From Ancylostoma caninum (lineage: Eukaryota > Nematoda > Chromadorea > Rhabditida > Ancylostomatidae): a stretch of 64,000 nt of DNA. Shown here one piece after another: positions 11,158 through 22,189 of this stretch (position 1 is its first letter; every line of letters starts with the position of its first letter). Below the pieces are notes generated by a model that worked only from the letters and a program-made list of their open reading frames with translations, was not told the origin of the DNA and did no database searches. Position numbers and translations under genes: made by a program. The DNA is taken from the NCBI GenBank assembly GCA_037903475.1, contig JBAJFG010000188.1, positions 1,067,501 through 1,131,500 of the forward strand, given 5' to 3'.

Positions 11158-12728
11158 CTCACACAATTTCGTGGGGCAAATCCCGTTCCAACCGCCTGCA
11201 AATCCCCGACGAAACGTTTGAACGAGGACCAATAGCGGGCAAATAGCGGGCGAAACGAGGTATGTTGCTGGCCAAACGCGCTGTCGGACGCAGAATCATT
11301 CGGGATGATGCACGATCGTCGAGGTTCGGCCCGCTAAGTGAGGAGTGTCGGGCATCGCCCCGCTTTTCGCGGCCACTGACCGCCGGCAAATATCTCCAAG
11401 AAGCAGCCTGAAGGACTACATTTTCTAGGCTCAATAGGGTCGGGTCGGAATGGCTAATTGGTGATAGCACGGACGTGATAAAGGATGAAGGCAACACCTC
11501 AGATACTTGGTGCGGCCGGCCCCCGACCAGTATGTGCCGACCGGCCGAACGGCCGCTGATCGCCGGCCGGCGTCCAGCACATCACCGCATATCGGCGAGA
11601 CAGCAGCCCATCAGTGGCCGGCCACTCTACCACACCTACGAACGGTCGGCCGGCCAGTCGACCACTAGAACCTTCCGGCCGGCCTGATTGATCATGATAA
11701 CCTTCCGGCCGGCCGATCGACTATGGTAGCATTCCGGCCAACCCGGTCGGAATGGTTGGTTAGTGATAGTAGGGTAGTGATAAAGGATGAAGGTATCAGC
11801 CGGGAGAGACGGATCAGAAGCACGGATATCCGAGTGGATAAAGCAGCGGACTTTCAAACAGCCAGAAACAAAGGTCAGGTTGGTTCCACAGCTGCGTAGA
11901 GCCCGGAGCTCTTCTGTGCGAGGCACTGCACAACCGGACGCCAAGCTGCCAGAGGTTGTAACACCTGTACTTGCTGCCATTAGAAAGGCAATCGTGGACA
12001 GCTTTCCCGAGCACGCGATGTTGAGCAGTAGCGGCTGTACCCCCTCGAGTTGGAGGAGTTCCAGCTGAGCATAAGCCCACTGCCGGCCGGTCTTCTCTAC
12101 CATTACCGGACGGGCTCCGACCCGGCAATTCCCCGGCCGGTAATGGTAGAGCGGGGCGGCCGCATGTGTTTGAGACCGGTATAGAAGAGTTCAGCAGCAT
12201 GGATAGGCTAGTGGATAAAGCAGCGGACTCTCAATTATTCATGAAGAATGGTCAGGTTGGTTCGAATCCGCTCAATAATAGAAGAAAGCCAGCTACGGAA
12301 AGATGGATATGCCTTGCAAACAGCCATCCTTCCGTATTTGTAGTAAGAATTTGCACATTTGTGTTGGTTTTAAACTCCGGTATATCACTTTGGATCCACA
12401 ATGGCTTCAAACCCTTCGAACTTCCGTGCGCGACTATGCGCAAGCAGTGAACAAACTGCCAGAGGATGTCACGGTGCAGGCGTCCAATTGACAGGTGATT
12501 GTGGAGAATGCTGAATTGTGCGCTGGATTAGCAGCAGCGCCTAATGGTTTGCGGGCTGATGGCGGTCTGAATGCGAACAGTTCTCGGGCGGATAGGAGTG
12601 CATCCCCGTTTTCAGCGGCCCTACAGCGGCCTGAACGCGGCTACTTCTGAGCCACAAACGCCCAGACGCTCGTTCCGATCCTCGCTCCCCGCTCGTTCAA
12701 AACGGGATTTGCCCCCGAAATTGTCTGA
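11158..12728. mobile_element. TIR element with tRNA-like module, copy A
   Basis: The ends are inverted copies of a CAGACAATTTCGGGGGCAAA-type repeat: CACAATTTCGTGGGGCAAAT on the left and GATTTGCCCCCGAAATTGTC on the right. The subterminal AACGTTTGAACGAGGACC and GCGGGCCAAACGCGCTGTC blocks are shared with copies B and C. The longest copy, it carries GGCCGGCC-rich sequence at 11500-11760 and two tRNA-like modules (about 11825-11885 and 12203-12269). No transposase is seen, so it is nonautonomous. Confidence 0.75.
12203..12269 (+). other. tRNA-like module (Pol III A and B boxes), copy A
   Basis: A-box-like TAGGCTAGTGG at 12203 and a perfect B box GGTTCGAATCC at 12259-12269, with the AGCAGCGGACTCTCA stretch between them. 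The layout resembles a tRNA-Leu/Ser with a long variable arm, but the acceptor and anticodon stems do not pair well, so this is tRNA-derived rather than a working tRNA. Confidence 0.6.
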
Positions 12729-12789
12729 CCAGGGAAGGGTAATGGGAGGGGCCGACAAAACTCAACAAAATGTTTGCTGTCATATGCAG

Positions 12790-12914
12790 TTTGTGACGCA
12801 GATCTCACCTCCATTTACCTTATCTGCTGCGGAGTCTTCTCTGAGAATTTACATGGCATTATTGCGGTCTGTCCCAGCCAGCCAAATTTGACTTCCGAAT
12901 TAAATTTTGCCTAA
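12790..12914 (+). CDS. Possible terminal exon for the signal-peptide gene
   Basis: After TATGCAG at 12783-12789 a frame stays open for 2 nt + 40 codons to TAA at 12912-12914. Its phase fits the exon at 11013-11097. The translation (starting CDADLTSIYLICCGVFSENL) has four cysteines and two possible N-glycosylation sites. If the two join, the product is about 69 aa and its intron contains a whole TIR element. The acceptor tract is weak. Confidence 0.22.
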
Positions 12915-13565
12915 AATTTGCGCCAAAACTACCTCAAGATATTAAACTAGTTAGAACTGGTTTATATTTTTGAAAACTGATTGAATTTGGGTGGTCCCCT
13001 GCGATCTTTTGGTGAAATACATCTCAGAAACCACATTCAGACTGTTTCGCCCAAACCTTAATCATATCGTGTAACTCTTCACAGAGTGCTCCGCAGCACA
13101 TAAGGGAAACGAATTTGAGATCTGCGGCAACAACTATATTTTACAGTATACATCTCGTTACAAATTGCCGGACCCCCTATATATCCTTCTCTAGTGGATC
13201 CTTATCAGTGATCAGTGACGCCATTGAAGCAAGACTCAGGTGATTTTGAGTGCTTTAGCAGAGCAATAATACTTCTTGGGTATTCGACTACTGGAATTGC
13301 ACTCTCTGATAACTGTGCAGGACGAACGCAGCCCGAACGGCATAGGCGGTTCAGTTCGAAACTCTAGCAGCAACGGTTGCCGGTTGCTGCCATCATCCCC
13401 TCGATTGTTACTCAATCTGTCGGCCCTTTAGCAACAATTGCTGAGGGACAGCAGCAATCAAGGGGAGAATGGCAGCAACTGGCCCTCATGAGACTCCATT
13501 AGTAGTCAGAGAATCCGTTTTAACGTCGGCAAACAACTTGAAGTTATGTCTGCAATAAGAAGTGT
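12915..13565. other. No supportable gene
   Basis: There is a short inverted repeat built from GCAGCAACNGTTGCCGGTTGCTGCCAT-type words (13365-13480), otherwise nothing recognisable. Confidence 0.4.
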
Positions 13566-13745
13566 TTAAAGGCAGTGTATCATCTCACTATGGGTATCGA
13601 GATATCGTCGGAACCTGGTCCTACTCGACGTGCTTATTCCAGTAATGAGCTTGAAATATAAAAAAAACGGTGGAAAAACCCTATTTTGGAGGAAGGCCAA
13701 GTTCGATATTGGAGCGGACGAGTTTGTTCGCTGGGAAGCAAGCAA
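13566..13745 (+). repeat. Host repeat, empty-site copy
   Basis: Matches 15367-15533 (AAAGGCAGTGT, GATGGGTATCGAGATAT, GACGTGCTTATTCC, GGAGCGGACGAG). Here the GGACGAG at 13716-13722 continues directly into TTTGTTCGCTGGGAAGC. In the other copy the same point is split by a 2.1-kb insertion. Confidence 0.75.
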
Positions 13746-14133
13746 CTCAGACAATTTCGGGGGCAAATCCTGTTCCAACCGCCGGCAATTCCCCGACGAA
13801 ACGTTTGAACGAGGACCAATAGCGGACAAACAGCGGGCGGAAACCACGAATGTTGCGGGCCAAACGCGCTGTCGGGCGAATCGCGGGCTGAACGCAGAGT
13901 CATTCGGGCTAAAGCACCACCGTAGGGGTTCGGCCCGCTATGTGAAGAGTGTCGGGCATCTGCCCGCTTTCTGCGGCCACTGACCGCCGGCAAATTTCTC
14001 CAAAAAGTGGTCTGAACGACTACATATTTCGGCTCAATAAGGGAATGGCCCGGTCGGAATGATTGGTTGGTGGTAGTACGCACGTGATAAAGAATGAAGG
14101 CAACACCGGTACGGAAGAGATCAGCAGCATGGA

Positions 14134-14199
14134 TGGCCTAGTGGATAAAGCAGCGGACTCTCAGTCGTTCATAAAGAATGGTCAGGTTGGTTCGAATCC
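14134..14199 (+). other. tRNA-like module, copy B
   Basis: A box TGGCCTAGTGG at 14134-14144 and a perfect B box GGTTCGAATCC at 14189-14199, 55 nt apart start to start. Homologous to the modules at 12203, 16958 and 33830. Confidence 0.65.
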
Positions 14200-14574
14200 T
14201 CTCAGTAATAGAAAAAGGCTAGCACTAAGAAACCATGGACATGCCTTGCAAACAGCCATCTTTTCGTATTTCTGATAAGAATTTACATATTTGTGTCGCT
14301 TTTTTACTCCGGTGGATCACTTTGGATCCACAATAGCTTCGAACCCGGAGCTCCTCCGTGCGAGACTGTGCCCAAGCAGTGACCAAGCTGCCAGAGGTTG
14401 TCACGGTGCGTCCAGCTGACAGGTAATTGTGGAGAATACCACAGTGCGCTGGGTTAGGAGCAGTAGCGCCTGGTAGTCTGCGGGCTCATGGCGGCCTGAA
14501 CGCGGACAGTATGCAGGCGGATAGGAATGGAAGCCCCGTTTTCAGCGGCCCCACAGCGGCCTGAACGCGGCCAC

Positions 14575-14789
14575 GGGCAAAATGGAGTTGGGGGGGGCAC
14601 TTGGTATAAGCCGATAATATGACCTGTCCTACACGTTCTGACTTGTTTGCATTTTAGGTAACTACTGTACGATAGGAGAGCTAACAAGTCAGAGCGTTCT
14701 GGACGAGTCAACTAACAAGTCAGAACGTACAGGACAGGTCATATTATCGGCTTATACCAAGTGCCCGCCCCCCAACTCTATTTTACCCC
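14575..14789. mobile_element. Foldback MITE with G-run ends
   Basis: Both ends carry AAAATGGAGTTGGGG and its complement, then GGCACTTGGTATAAGCCG, ATAATATGACCTGTCC and GTTCTGACTTGTTTGC, all repeated inverted. Other copies are at 15534-17625 and 18041-18764, both split by later insertions. Confidence 0.85.
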
Positions 14790-14895
14790 GCGGCCACTTC
14801 TCGGGCCAAAACACCCAAGCGCTCGCTCCGACCCTCGCCCCCCGCTCGTTCCAAACGGGATTTGCCCCCGAAATTGTCTGAGAAAGCGGAGCTAA

Positions 14896-15363
14896 AGGGG
14901 TTTTTACAGTTTTGACACGCCACGCCGCGCCCTATGCTTAAGCATAAGCTACATTTATAGTACGTCGGAGTCCGCTTCGGTCGGTTAACAAAAGATACGC
15001 ACTAATCTTCATTATCCGGCGATCGATACGTATCATTTGTTATCCGACCGGATCAGACTCCGATGCACTATAAATAAAGCTGTAGGCAACGTCAACACAG
15101 TGCGAGCTGGCGCGAGCTTGTAGCGTCATCTGCGGCAAGGAAGGGGGGGGGGAGGGTTTCTTTCACAGTTTTTGCCGCGGCGCGTCAGTTTGCAAGCTCG
15201 CTTTGCGGACTGCGGCAAGGAAAAGGAATGCTCTGCGGCATTAGTTGCCGCTGCCGCAACGCAGCAAACCGGAAGTTCATTGTGAGGCGAGAAGTGAGCT
15301 CGCAGCTGTTCATTTCTCGCGCCATGCCGCGCCACACAATGCTGGTAACTGTAAAAACCCCTC
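14896..15363. mobile_element. Foldback/TIR element
   Basis: The ends AGGGGTTTTTACAGTT and AACTGTAAAAACCCCT are complementary, followed by CGCCACGCCGCGCC-type sequence on both sides. A second palindrome inside (about 14950-15073, ATTTATAGTACGTCGGAGTC versus its complement) may be a separate insertion. Noncoding. Confidence 0.7.
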
Positions 15364-16576
15364 AGGAAGTTAAAGGCAGTGTTTCACCATATGATGGGTA
15401 TCGAGATATTCAAGGATCTAACCCTACTAATCTAATCCTACTCAACGTGCTTATTCCAATAATGTGCTTGAAATGTGAAAACGGTTAAAAAACCCTTATT
15501 TTGAAGACGAAATTCAACATTGGAGCGGACGAGGGGGAAAATGGAGTTGGGGTGGGCGGCACTTGGTTCAAGTCGATAATATGATCTGTTCTGCACGTTC
15601 AGACTTGTTAGCTGACACGTCTAGAACGCTCTGACTTGTTAGCTCTTTTAATGTACAGCAGTTACCTGAAATGCAAACAAGTCAGAACGTGTAGGACAGG
15701 TCATATTTAGCCGTATTCCGGCGCGGTTTGGCCCAGGGCCATGCGTGGCCAATTGGGCCATATGCGATGGCCTCGTATTCCGGGAGCAGCGCAATTCGAA
15801 ATCGGTGCTCACTGGGCCGAGCATGACCCACTACTTTTGGTAGGGCCATGCGACAAAATCTTCGTTTTTTTTGTCCGGATTCATGCGTAGTTTTCATTCC
15901 TTCACCAAAAAGGATCTTCATATCGCTCTTTCTACAGATGATTTCAATAATGGCACAGCACTGTTCCATTTCAATGCACAGTTATCAAACAAGGTTACTG
16001 CGTAGAAATGGGAAGATTCAGTGGCACCATTCGGCTAGTCCTGCTCCAAAACTGCGAAGTGAAATACCTCGCGCAAACTTTGCCTAGGGGGTTATTTGAG
16101 GTTCTGGACATGGAAATTGTATCCAATTTGTACCGCAACTTAGTTTTTATAGGGTAACGGTAGGCATACTGCAGTGATGGAATCTCTTGCAATCCTCTCA
16201 AATTTTGTGTAGGAGGGTTGTTTTGGGCCCTGATTATGAATATCGCATCCATTTTTTACCGTTACGCCATTTTCGGTAGGAGATCCAGAGAAGATGCAGA
16301 TTTCGGGGAGAAAACGAAGCTGGCATGCAAAATAATGCAAAATAGTCGTAAACAGCGCCTGAAGCAACCCTTCTATGCAAAGTTTTAGAGGATCCTATGA
16401 GATACAGTGTTCATAGTAAACCTTGCCTAATCCACGCTAGTGCTGACCGATCTTTATTGAGAATCAAACGAAAACATGTGTATGCGTTCGATGCGGGGCT
16501 CACGCGCGCATCTAATATGAACTGCCCTTCCGACTTATGCGTATCCCATGCGTGAGGACGTCTCTCACGCCCTATA

Positions 16577-17488
16577 CTCAGACAATTTCGGGGGCAAATC
16601 CCGTTCCCACCGCCGGCAAATCCCCGACGAAACGTTTGAACGAGGACCAATAGCGGATAAACAGCGGGCGGAACCACGCATGCTGCGGGCCAAACGCGCT
16701 GTCGGGCGAATCGCAGGCTGAACGCAGAGTCATTCGGGCTAAAGCACCACCGTCGAGGTTCGGCCCGCTATGTGAATAATGCCGGGAATCGACCCGCTTT
16801 TCGCGGCTACTGACCGCCAGCAAATATCTCCAAAAAGCGGTCTGAACGACTACATATTTCGGCTCAACATGGCTTGGTCGGAATGGTTGGTTGGTGGTAG
16901 TACGCACGTGATAGAGGATGAAGGCAACACCGGTACGGAAGAGATCGGCAGCATGGATGGCCTAGTGGATAAAGCAGCGGACTCTCAGTCATTCATAAAG
17001 AATGGTCAGGTTGGTTTGAATCCTCTCAGTAACAGAAGAAGGCTAGCACTACGAAACCATGGAAATGGCTCGCAAGCAGCCATCTTTTCGAATTTCTGAT
17101 GAGAATTTGCATATTTGTGTTGCTTTTATACTCCGGTGGATCACTCTGGATCCACAATAGCTTCGAACCGGGAGCTGCTCCGTACGAGACTGTGCTCAAG
17201 CAGTGACCAAGCTGACAGAGGTTGTCACGGTGCCGGCGTCCAGCTGACAGGTAATTGTGGAGAATACCGCCTTGTGCGCTGGATTAGGAGCAGTAGCGCC
17301 TGGTGGTTTGCGGACTCATGGCAGCCTGAACGCGGACAGTACTAGGGCGGATAGGAATGCAGGCCCCGCTTTCAGCGGCCTTATAGCGGCCTGAACGCGG
17401 CTACTCCTTGGGCGAAAACACCGAAACGCTCGTTCCGACCCTCGCCCCCGCTCATTCCGAACGGGATTTGCCCCCGAAATTGTCTGAG
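16577..17488. mobile_element. TIR element with tRNA-like module, copy C (level 3)
   Basis: CTCAGACAATTTCGGGGGC at the left and CCCCCGAAATTGTCTGAG at the right. About 912 bp and colinear with copy B minus its MITE. It is the innermost of three nested elements, so the youngest of the three at this place. Confidence 0.8.
16958..17023 (+). other. tRNA-like module, copy C
   Basis: A box TGGCCTAGTGG (16958-16968) and a B box with one change, GGTTTGAATCC (17013-17023). Confidence 0.6.
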
Positions 17489-17808
17489 CTGGGTCATCAG
17501 CTCTCAAAAACTCAGCACAGCCATGCCCCACTGGGCCATGCGTGGCTGGCCCAGCGGAGTTCGGAATACGGCTAATTAGCGACTAATATCAATCATGCCC
17601 CCCCCCCCCAACTCCATTCTACCCCGGACGAGTTTTCTTGCTAGGAAACTAACAAAAGCGGAGCTGAGAAGTTGAGTTGCACATAAAAAATGAACTTCTA
17701 AGCGCGGCTGTTCTCCTTACTTATAATAACGCGCTTAGTCTCTTTGAGTATCCTCTTTCGCAAATGCAAAATGAATAGAAATGAACCGGCGATACAAGAG
17801 ATAAGGAT

Positions 17809-18040
17809 CGTGGAAGTGATACGTATCGATTGTCACGTTACATCGCCATGGATCGCCCAAGAGCCATGGCGATGTAACGTGCCAATCGATACGTATTCTA
17901 CTACCGCTATCACTCACATCTCACATCGGCAGTTCATTTTGGGCACATCTTCGAGAGTGCGAGCGATGAGCTCCCTTTGGCAGCGATCTATGGCGATGTA
18001 ACGTGGCAATCGATACGTATCATTTCCACGATCCTTATCT
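17809..18040. mobile_element. Foldback MITE, 232 bp
   Basis: Arms of about 50 bp: AGATAAGGATCGTGGAAGTG plus ATACGTATCGATTG plus CACGTTACATCGCCAT, complementary to 17991-18040. A third partial inverted copy of the inner part lies at about 17862-17897, so alternative hairpins can form. Confidence 0.85.
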
Positions 18041-18187
18041 GGGGGGAAATGGAGTTCGGGGAGGGGGTGGGGCACCTATCAGAAGTCGAAAATATGACCT
18101 GTCCCACGCGTTCTGACTGGCTGCCTGACACATCCAGAACGCTCTGACTTCTTGGTACACCTAACGTACAGTCTTTTCTCTGAAGCG

Positions 18188-18355
18188 TGAACTGCCATCC
18201 TCGCCCGATTGAACAAAGCGGCGCGTGTGCGTTCAATCGGGGTGCGAAGGGATCGATCAGGGCGCGAGGAGAGGCTGATCGGCTGTTGCAGCTTCGCGCC
18301 TCGATTGAACGTGCAGGCGCCGCTTTGTTCAATCGGGGCGAGGATGGCAGTTCAC
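18188..18355. mobile_element. Foldback MITE, 168 bp, nested
   Basis: GTGAACTGCCATCCTCGCCC at the left and the exact complement at the right; GATTGAACAAAGCGGCGC is also mirrored. Noncoding. Confidence 0.85.
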
Positions 18356-18468
18356 GTTCCAGAGAACAGACTATAATTACTCAGAACCTCTGCAACAACT
18401 ATTTAACCAGCTTTTGAGAAACTATTTTCTACAATTGGCTAGTGATCGTGATTGTATGGTGATTGCAA

Positions 18469-18658
18469 TCATGAGTTATAACAACGGGCTTAGTCTGTCT
18501 GTCACGTGTTGGTGTCGGTTTGTGTGAAACGAAATTCGAGGGCGTGGCCTAGAGTGAAGAAATTGTTCTACACCGGATTCACCGTTGCTGTAGGAGTGCG
18601 CCGGCGTCCAAAAGTGGGGAAACGCCTGTAATCGGGTCCAACGATGTGATCGGAGCGA
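18469..18658 (+). mobile_element. Truncated Helitron 5' end
   Basis: TCATGAGTTATAACAACGGG preceded by A, then the same 190 bp as the start of the Helitron at 18903, including the first minisatellite unit, before it breaks off. Confidence 0.7.
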
Positions 18659-18902
18659 GGATGTAGTTATCTAAATTGCATACAAGTCAGAACGTATAGG
18701 ACAGGTCATGTTATCGACCGAAACCGAGTGCCCACCCCCCCCCCCCCCAACTCCATTTTACCCCTAGTCTCTTTAATCGCCGATTCATTTTGATTCACTT
18801 TGAACAGGCAAAGTCTGGGAATACTCTTTGTGTGTCTGTGAGTGTACGTGTGTGTCAGAGTTCTACGATTGGCTAGTGATCGTGATTGTATGGTGATTGC
18901 AA

Positions 18903-20749
18903 TCATGAGTTATAACAACGGGCTTAGTCTGTTTGTCACGTGTGGGTGTCGGTTTGTGTGAAACGAAATTCGAGGGCGTGGCCTAGAGTGAAGAAATTGT
19001 TCTACACCGGATTCACCGTTGCTGTAGGAGTGCGCCGGCGTCCAAAAGTGGGGAAACGCCTGTAATCGGGTCCAACGATGTGATAAGGCTGCGCCGGCGT
19101 CCAAAAGTGGGGAAACGCCTGCAGTCGGGTCCAACGATGTGATAAGGGTGCGCCGGCGTCCAAAAGTGGGGAAACGCCTGGAATCGGGTCCAATGGTGTG
19201 ATAAGGGTGTGCCGGCTTCCACAAGTAATTGGAATTCGCTAGACGGGTCTGTTTCTGCATGAGGGGTATGCTTATCCTGTTTCGGCGGACCCTCCTACCT
19301 AAATCACCTAGATGTACTTTGTTTCCTTTCGTATCCGTGTTCTCTTCTCATTCCGTTCGTGTCTGAATGAACCACTCTTTCCTTTTATATTGGACCCTTA
19401 TCACTTGAATTACCACAACAACCTCTCAAGCACTTTCATCGGGTTGGCCTCATTCAAATACCGGGGAGGCCACATCAGCTCAGTCGGCCTGCCCGGTGTT
19501 ATGAATGCGACTTGACCGGTATACACCCACGGTTTGCCCGGGAATGAGTAGCCGGCCAGCCCGTTAAACAATTCAGTGCACGTCGGGAATCCTCATCCAA
19601 GCATTAAAACTCTGTTTTAAGCAAAAGTAACAACAAAAGAGTAATTTACACTAGCTGAGTGCGTCAGTCGCGCATCAGTCGCACGCATCCATTTGCAAGG
19701 GATTTTTCATGAAGACCGGTCAACACGACATGTACATCCTCAATGAAAAGAACGCGCGGCCGTCGCGAAGCCGTAAAGGCGTGCGTCTGAGCTGCGACTG
19801 CGATGCGACTCCTATGCGATTGAGCCCTATTCTTCATCATTTAGACGCACGCGCGTCAGTCGCACGCACCCAGTATAAATTGCCCTAAACACCATTTCTC
19901 AGCAGTGCCGTTTATTATTGCCACACTCCTTTACAAATCTTACAACAAAAATAGCCGTGAAATCTCAAATATGCGGAAAATATTACTGAAGGCAGTCGTT
20001 AAAACACCTTTCTATTTGAAATTTCTTTGTCAAATTCTCAGTGTACTTTTAGCCTGTTTCCGTCACTATTAGCGATCTGCAAAAAAAATTAATAAGTAAC
20101 CACTGCTATTCTTGAAAAAGCTTCGAATACTTCACCTCATAGAGCAAACATTCACTAACATAAAGAGAGTCGACACTTTACCATTATACTGCAAAAAACA
20201 ATATGGTTAAACGAACTTAAAACCTACGTTTTGCAATGCTGCCGGATATGTTACAAGCGTTGCACACCGTACGGTAGAAGGTGAAGAACGAAAATAAAGT
20301 TATGAATTGAAAATCTCATGTTAGTGCTAATGATTATCACTTGTAAATCAGCTTGTCGGCTTGCCCGGTGCTAGGATTGTGTTGTCGGTCTAACCGGTAT
20401 GGCCGGGGCCCGCCCGGCACTTCACAACTGCTGTCGGCCTACCCGCTGAAAGTGTCTGAGCAGTTGAGCCTGAATCATTTCAACATAACATTTGCACTGA
20501 ATTGGTTACACTCAATTCTTCATGGCCACTAACTTCGCTGATATGGAAGAGCATAACTTCGTTCATATGCGGGAAAACCACCACCTATGGGATCAAAGGT
20601 TCCTCAAGAGAGCAATAGAACTGCGTGGAAGAATGCAGATTTTATCAATCCATTCACACTTTTGTGTTTGCTTTCAACGTGCAGTATGCGAGCGAAGCGA
20701 TCACCAATAGAAGTCTGGAAGTCCGGCATCAGCCGGACGGCCAGACTGG
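18903..20749 (+). mobile_element. Nonautonomous Helitron, interrupted
   Basis: The 5' end TCATGAGTTATAACAACGGG follows an A at 18902. The 3' end is the hairpin AAGTCCGGC..GCCGGAC inside GTCTGG..CCAGAC, ending CTGG before T at 20750. It contains three to four 59-bp minisatellite units near the 5' end (about 19030-19220) and a block reading CATTCCGTTCGTGTCTGAA with TTTTATAT, shared with 23840-23950 and 48780-48880. A TIR element is inserted at 19435-20460. Confidence 0.8.
19435..20460. mobile_element. TIR element inserted in a Helitron
   Basis: The Helitron sequence ...CCACAACAACC breaks at about 19434 and resumes CAGTTGAGCCTGAATC at 20461. The intact join is seen at 23966-23990. The inserted ends CTCAAGCACTTTCATCGGGT and ACCCGCTGAAAGTGTCTGAG are complementary. 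Subterminal CGGCCTGCCCGGT-type words recur on both sides. No coding frame is recognisable; 19660-19870 holds repeated CAGTCGCACGCATCC-like words. Confidence 0.75.
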
Positions 20750-20763
20750 TATCATAAAAAAGG

Positions 20764-21010
20764 CTACGATTGGGTGTGGTATGGTGAAGGGGGGTAGAGA
20801 GGAGGTCGAGCGGAAGGTTGGATGGTGTGCAAGAGGTACAACAGTTCAACGGGTGTGCCGGCGACAAGAAGTGGGAGAAGGCCTGGAGACGGGTCCACCA
20901 CTGTAATAAGGGTGCACCGGCGGCGAAAAGTGGGGGGAGACAGGTCCACCGCTGTGATAAGGGTGCGCCGACGCCCAGAATTGGTGAAGTCGGATGCACC
21001 CGCGCCAATT
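20764..21010 (+). repeat. Minisatellite-bearing Helitron fragment
   Basis: GGGTGTGGTATGGTGAAGG matches 39613-39630, followed by about three units with GGTCCACCNCTGTNATAAGG and GTGCGCCGACGCC. The ends are missing. Confidence 0.65.
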
Positions 21011-21059
21011 AGCGATGAAACACTACAAGACGCGTTCTCCGTCAAGTGAGAGCGGTATC

Positions 21060-21582
21060 CCGATAGTGATAATATTAAACAATGGCACCCGGCAGTAGAT
21101 GAATAATGTGCACATTTGCACTTCGTTCAGCCTCACAACCACTTCTGTGTTCACCCTTCTCATTTGCGCCTAACCATTCCTCACCAACCTCTTTTATATA
21201 CTCAATGTAATCCCTATCACTTCACCAACAATAACATGCAAGAAATGAAAAAGAAATCATTTTCTTTCATCATTCCACGGTTAAATGGTGGTAGATAGCT
21301 ATGTCAATCCTAAAAATGCTGAAAATGCAATGAACTCTACGAAACATCACTGAAGCGGGATACTGTGACCTGGCACCATAAAAACTGGCTAATTCAGTTT
21401 GAATGAGATGAAACAAATCAAACGAGACATTTTTTAAGTCGAAAGGCTTTAGGCGAAGTGGGACAACTCGTAGGTGGAGCAAGGGACCACACATGCTCGT
21501 GCTAGCGACCAGCACTCTTCACTTCGAGTAGTCTTGTTTCGATAAATCTAAGGCGGCATGAGTCGCCACGTACACTGCAATA
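21060..21582. other. No supportable gene
   Basis: 21100-21240 resembles the TATA-containing blocks of the Helitrons (CTCTTTTATATACTC, CCTATCACTTCACC). The remainder shows no supported feature. Confidence 0.4.
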
Positions 21583-21862
21583 CTATAAGGACCCTGGAGA
21601 ATCTTTATCATTTATGGGATCCTTAAGGTATCTTTCTCTTCGAGACAGAAAAATCCAAAACTTATTTTCCGTGATGTGCACGACGAGCTGCACGCCAACA
21701 AGCCCGAATATTTGAGAACTGCGAGGGAGCGATAAGCCGTGTTGAAACCGAACACTCGTATACAAACTTATAGAACCATTACTGGCATTCCTCCCTTTTA
21801 AATAGAGCCGATAGGTGGTGCCAGGGGAGAGAAACACCAATTGACGATCACTACTAAACTAA
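21583..21862 (-). CDS. Candidate exon, weak fibronectin-III-like pattern
   Basis: On the minus strand, GTTTAG at 21863-21868 is followed by 1 nt and 92 open codons, ending in a stop at 21583-21585. The stretch LSPGTTYRLYLKGRNASNG then YTSVRF has the tyrosine-centred beta-strand spacing seen in fibronectin type III domains, but one partial repeat is not proof. The C-terminal part (HITENKFWIFLS, RRERYLKDP) is unremarkable. No partner exon was secured. It could be a decayed mobile-element frame. Confidence 0.28.
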
Positions 21863-22189
21863 TCTCACATAGTCTTTGTAGATGTCAACCAGTGGTCAGC
21901 GCATGCATATTTTCGAGCACATACGGGTTGGCGCTGCTGCAAAGAACCAATTCTTGGTCAGACCCTGACGACAGTCGTCATTTTATGAGACATTGCGGAT
22001 AGTGCCATATGACAGATTCAGGCGGCTGTGAGAAAAAATTTCTCTTAAAATTCCTAAAGTCAACGGAATAGAGGGATTATTCCTTGTTTCTATCTCCCAT
22101 AAGTATCTACAACTCCCATAAAAATTTGAACTCCCACGCTTCGCTTTGGAAGAAGTTATAGACGAAAAACCAAAAGTTGCAATCTTTTT

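Larger units (their letters stand above)
13746..14882. mobile_element. TIR element with tRNA-like module, copy B
   Basis: Begins CTCAGACAATTTCGGGGGC (13746) and ends GCCCCCGAAATTGTCTGAG (14882), a near-perfect inverted repeat of about 27 bp. The interior matches copies A and C and is interrupted by a foldback MITE (14575-14789). Confidence 0.8.
15707..17575. mobile_element. TIR element (level 2), about 1.87 kb
   Basis: The termini TTAGCCGTATTCCG and CGGAATACGGCTAA are exact complements, with further inverted similarity around GGGCCATGCGTGGC. It sits inside the foldback MITE and itself contains the level-3 element. The segment 15850-16570 shows no transposase that I can recognise. Confidence 0.75.
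15534..17625. mobile_element. Foldback MITE (level 1) split by nested insertions
   Basis: Starts GGGGAAAATGGAGTTGGGG and ends CCCAACTCCATTCTACCCC. It is flanked by GGACGAG on both sides (15527-15533 and 17626-17632), a 7-bp target duplication. The uninterrupted target exists at 13716-13722. Its interior holds the level-2 element 15707-17575. Confidence 0.8.
18041..18764. mobile_element. Foldback MITE with G-run ends, interrupted
   Basis: Starts GGGGGGAAATGGAGTT, ends AACTCCATTTTACCCC, and shares the ATATGACCTGTCC and CAAGTCAGAACGT blocks with 14575-14789. Inside are another foldback (18188-18355) and a truncated Helitron 5' end (18469-18658). Confidence 0.75.
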
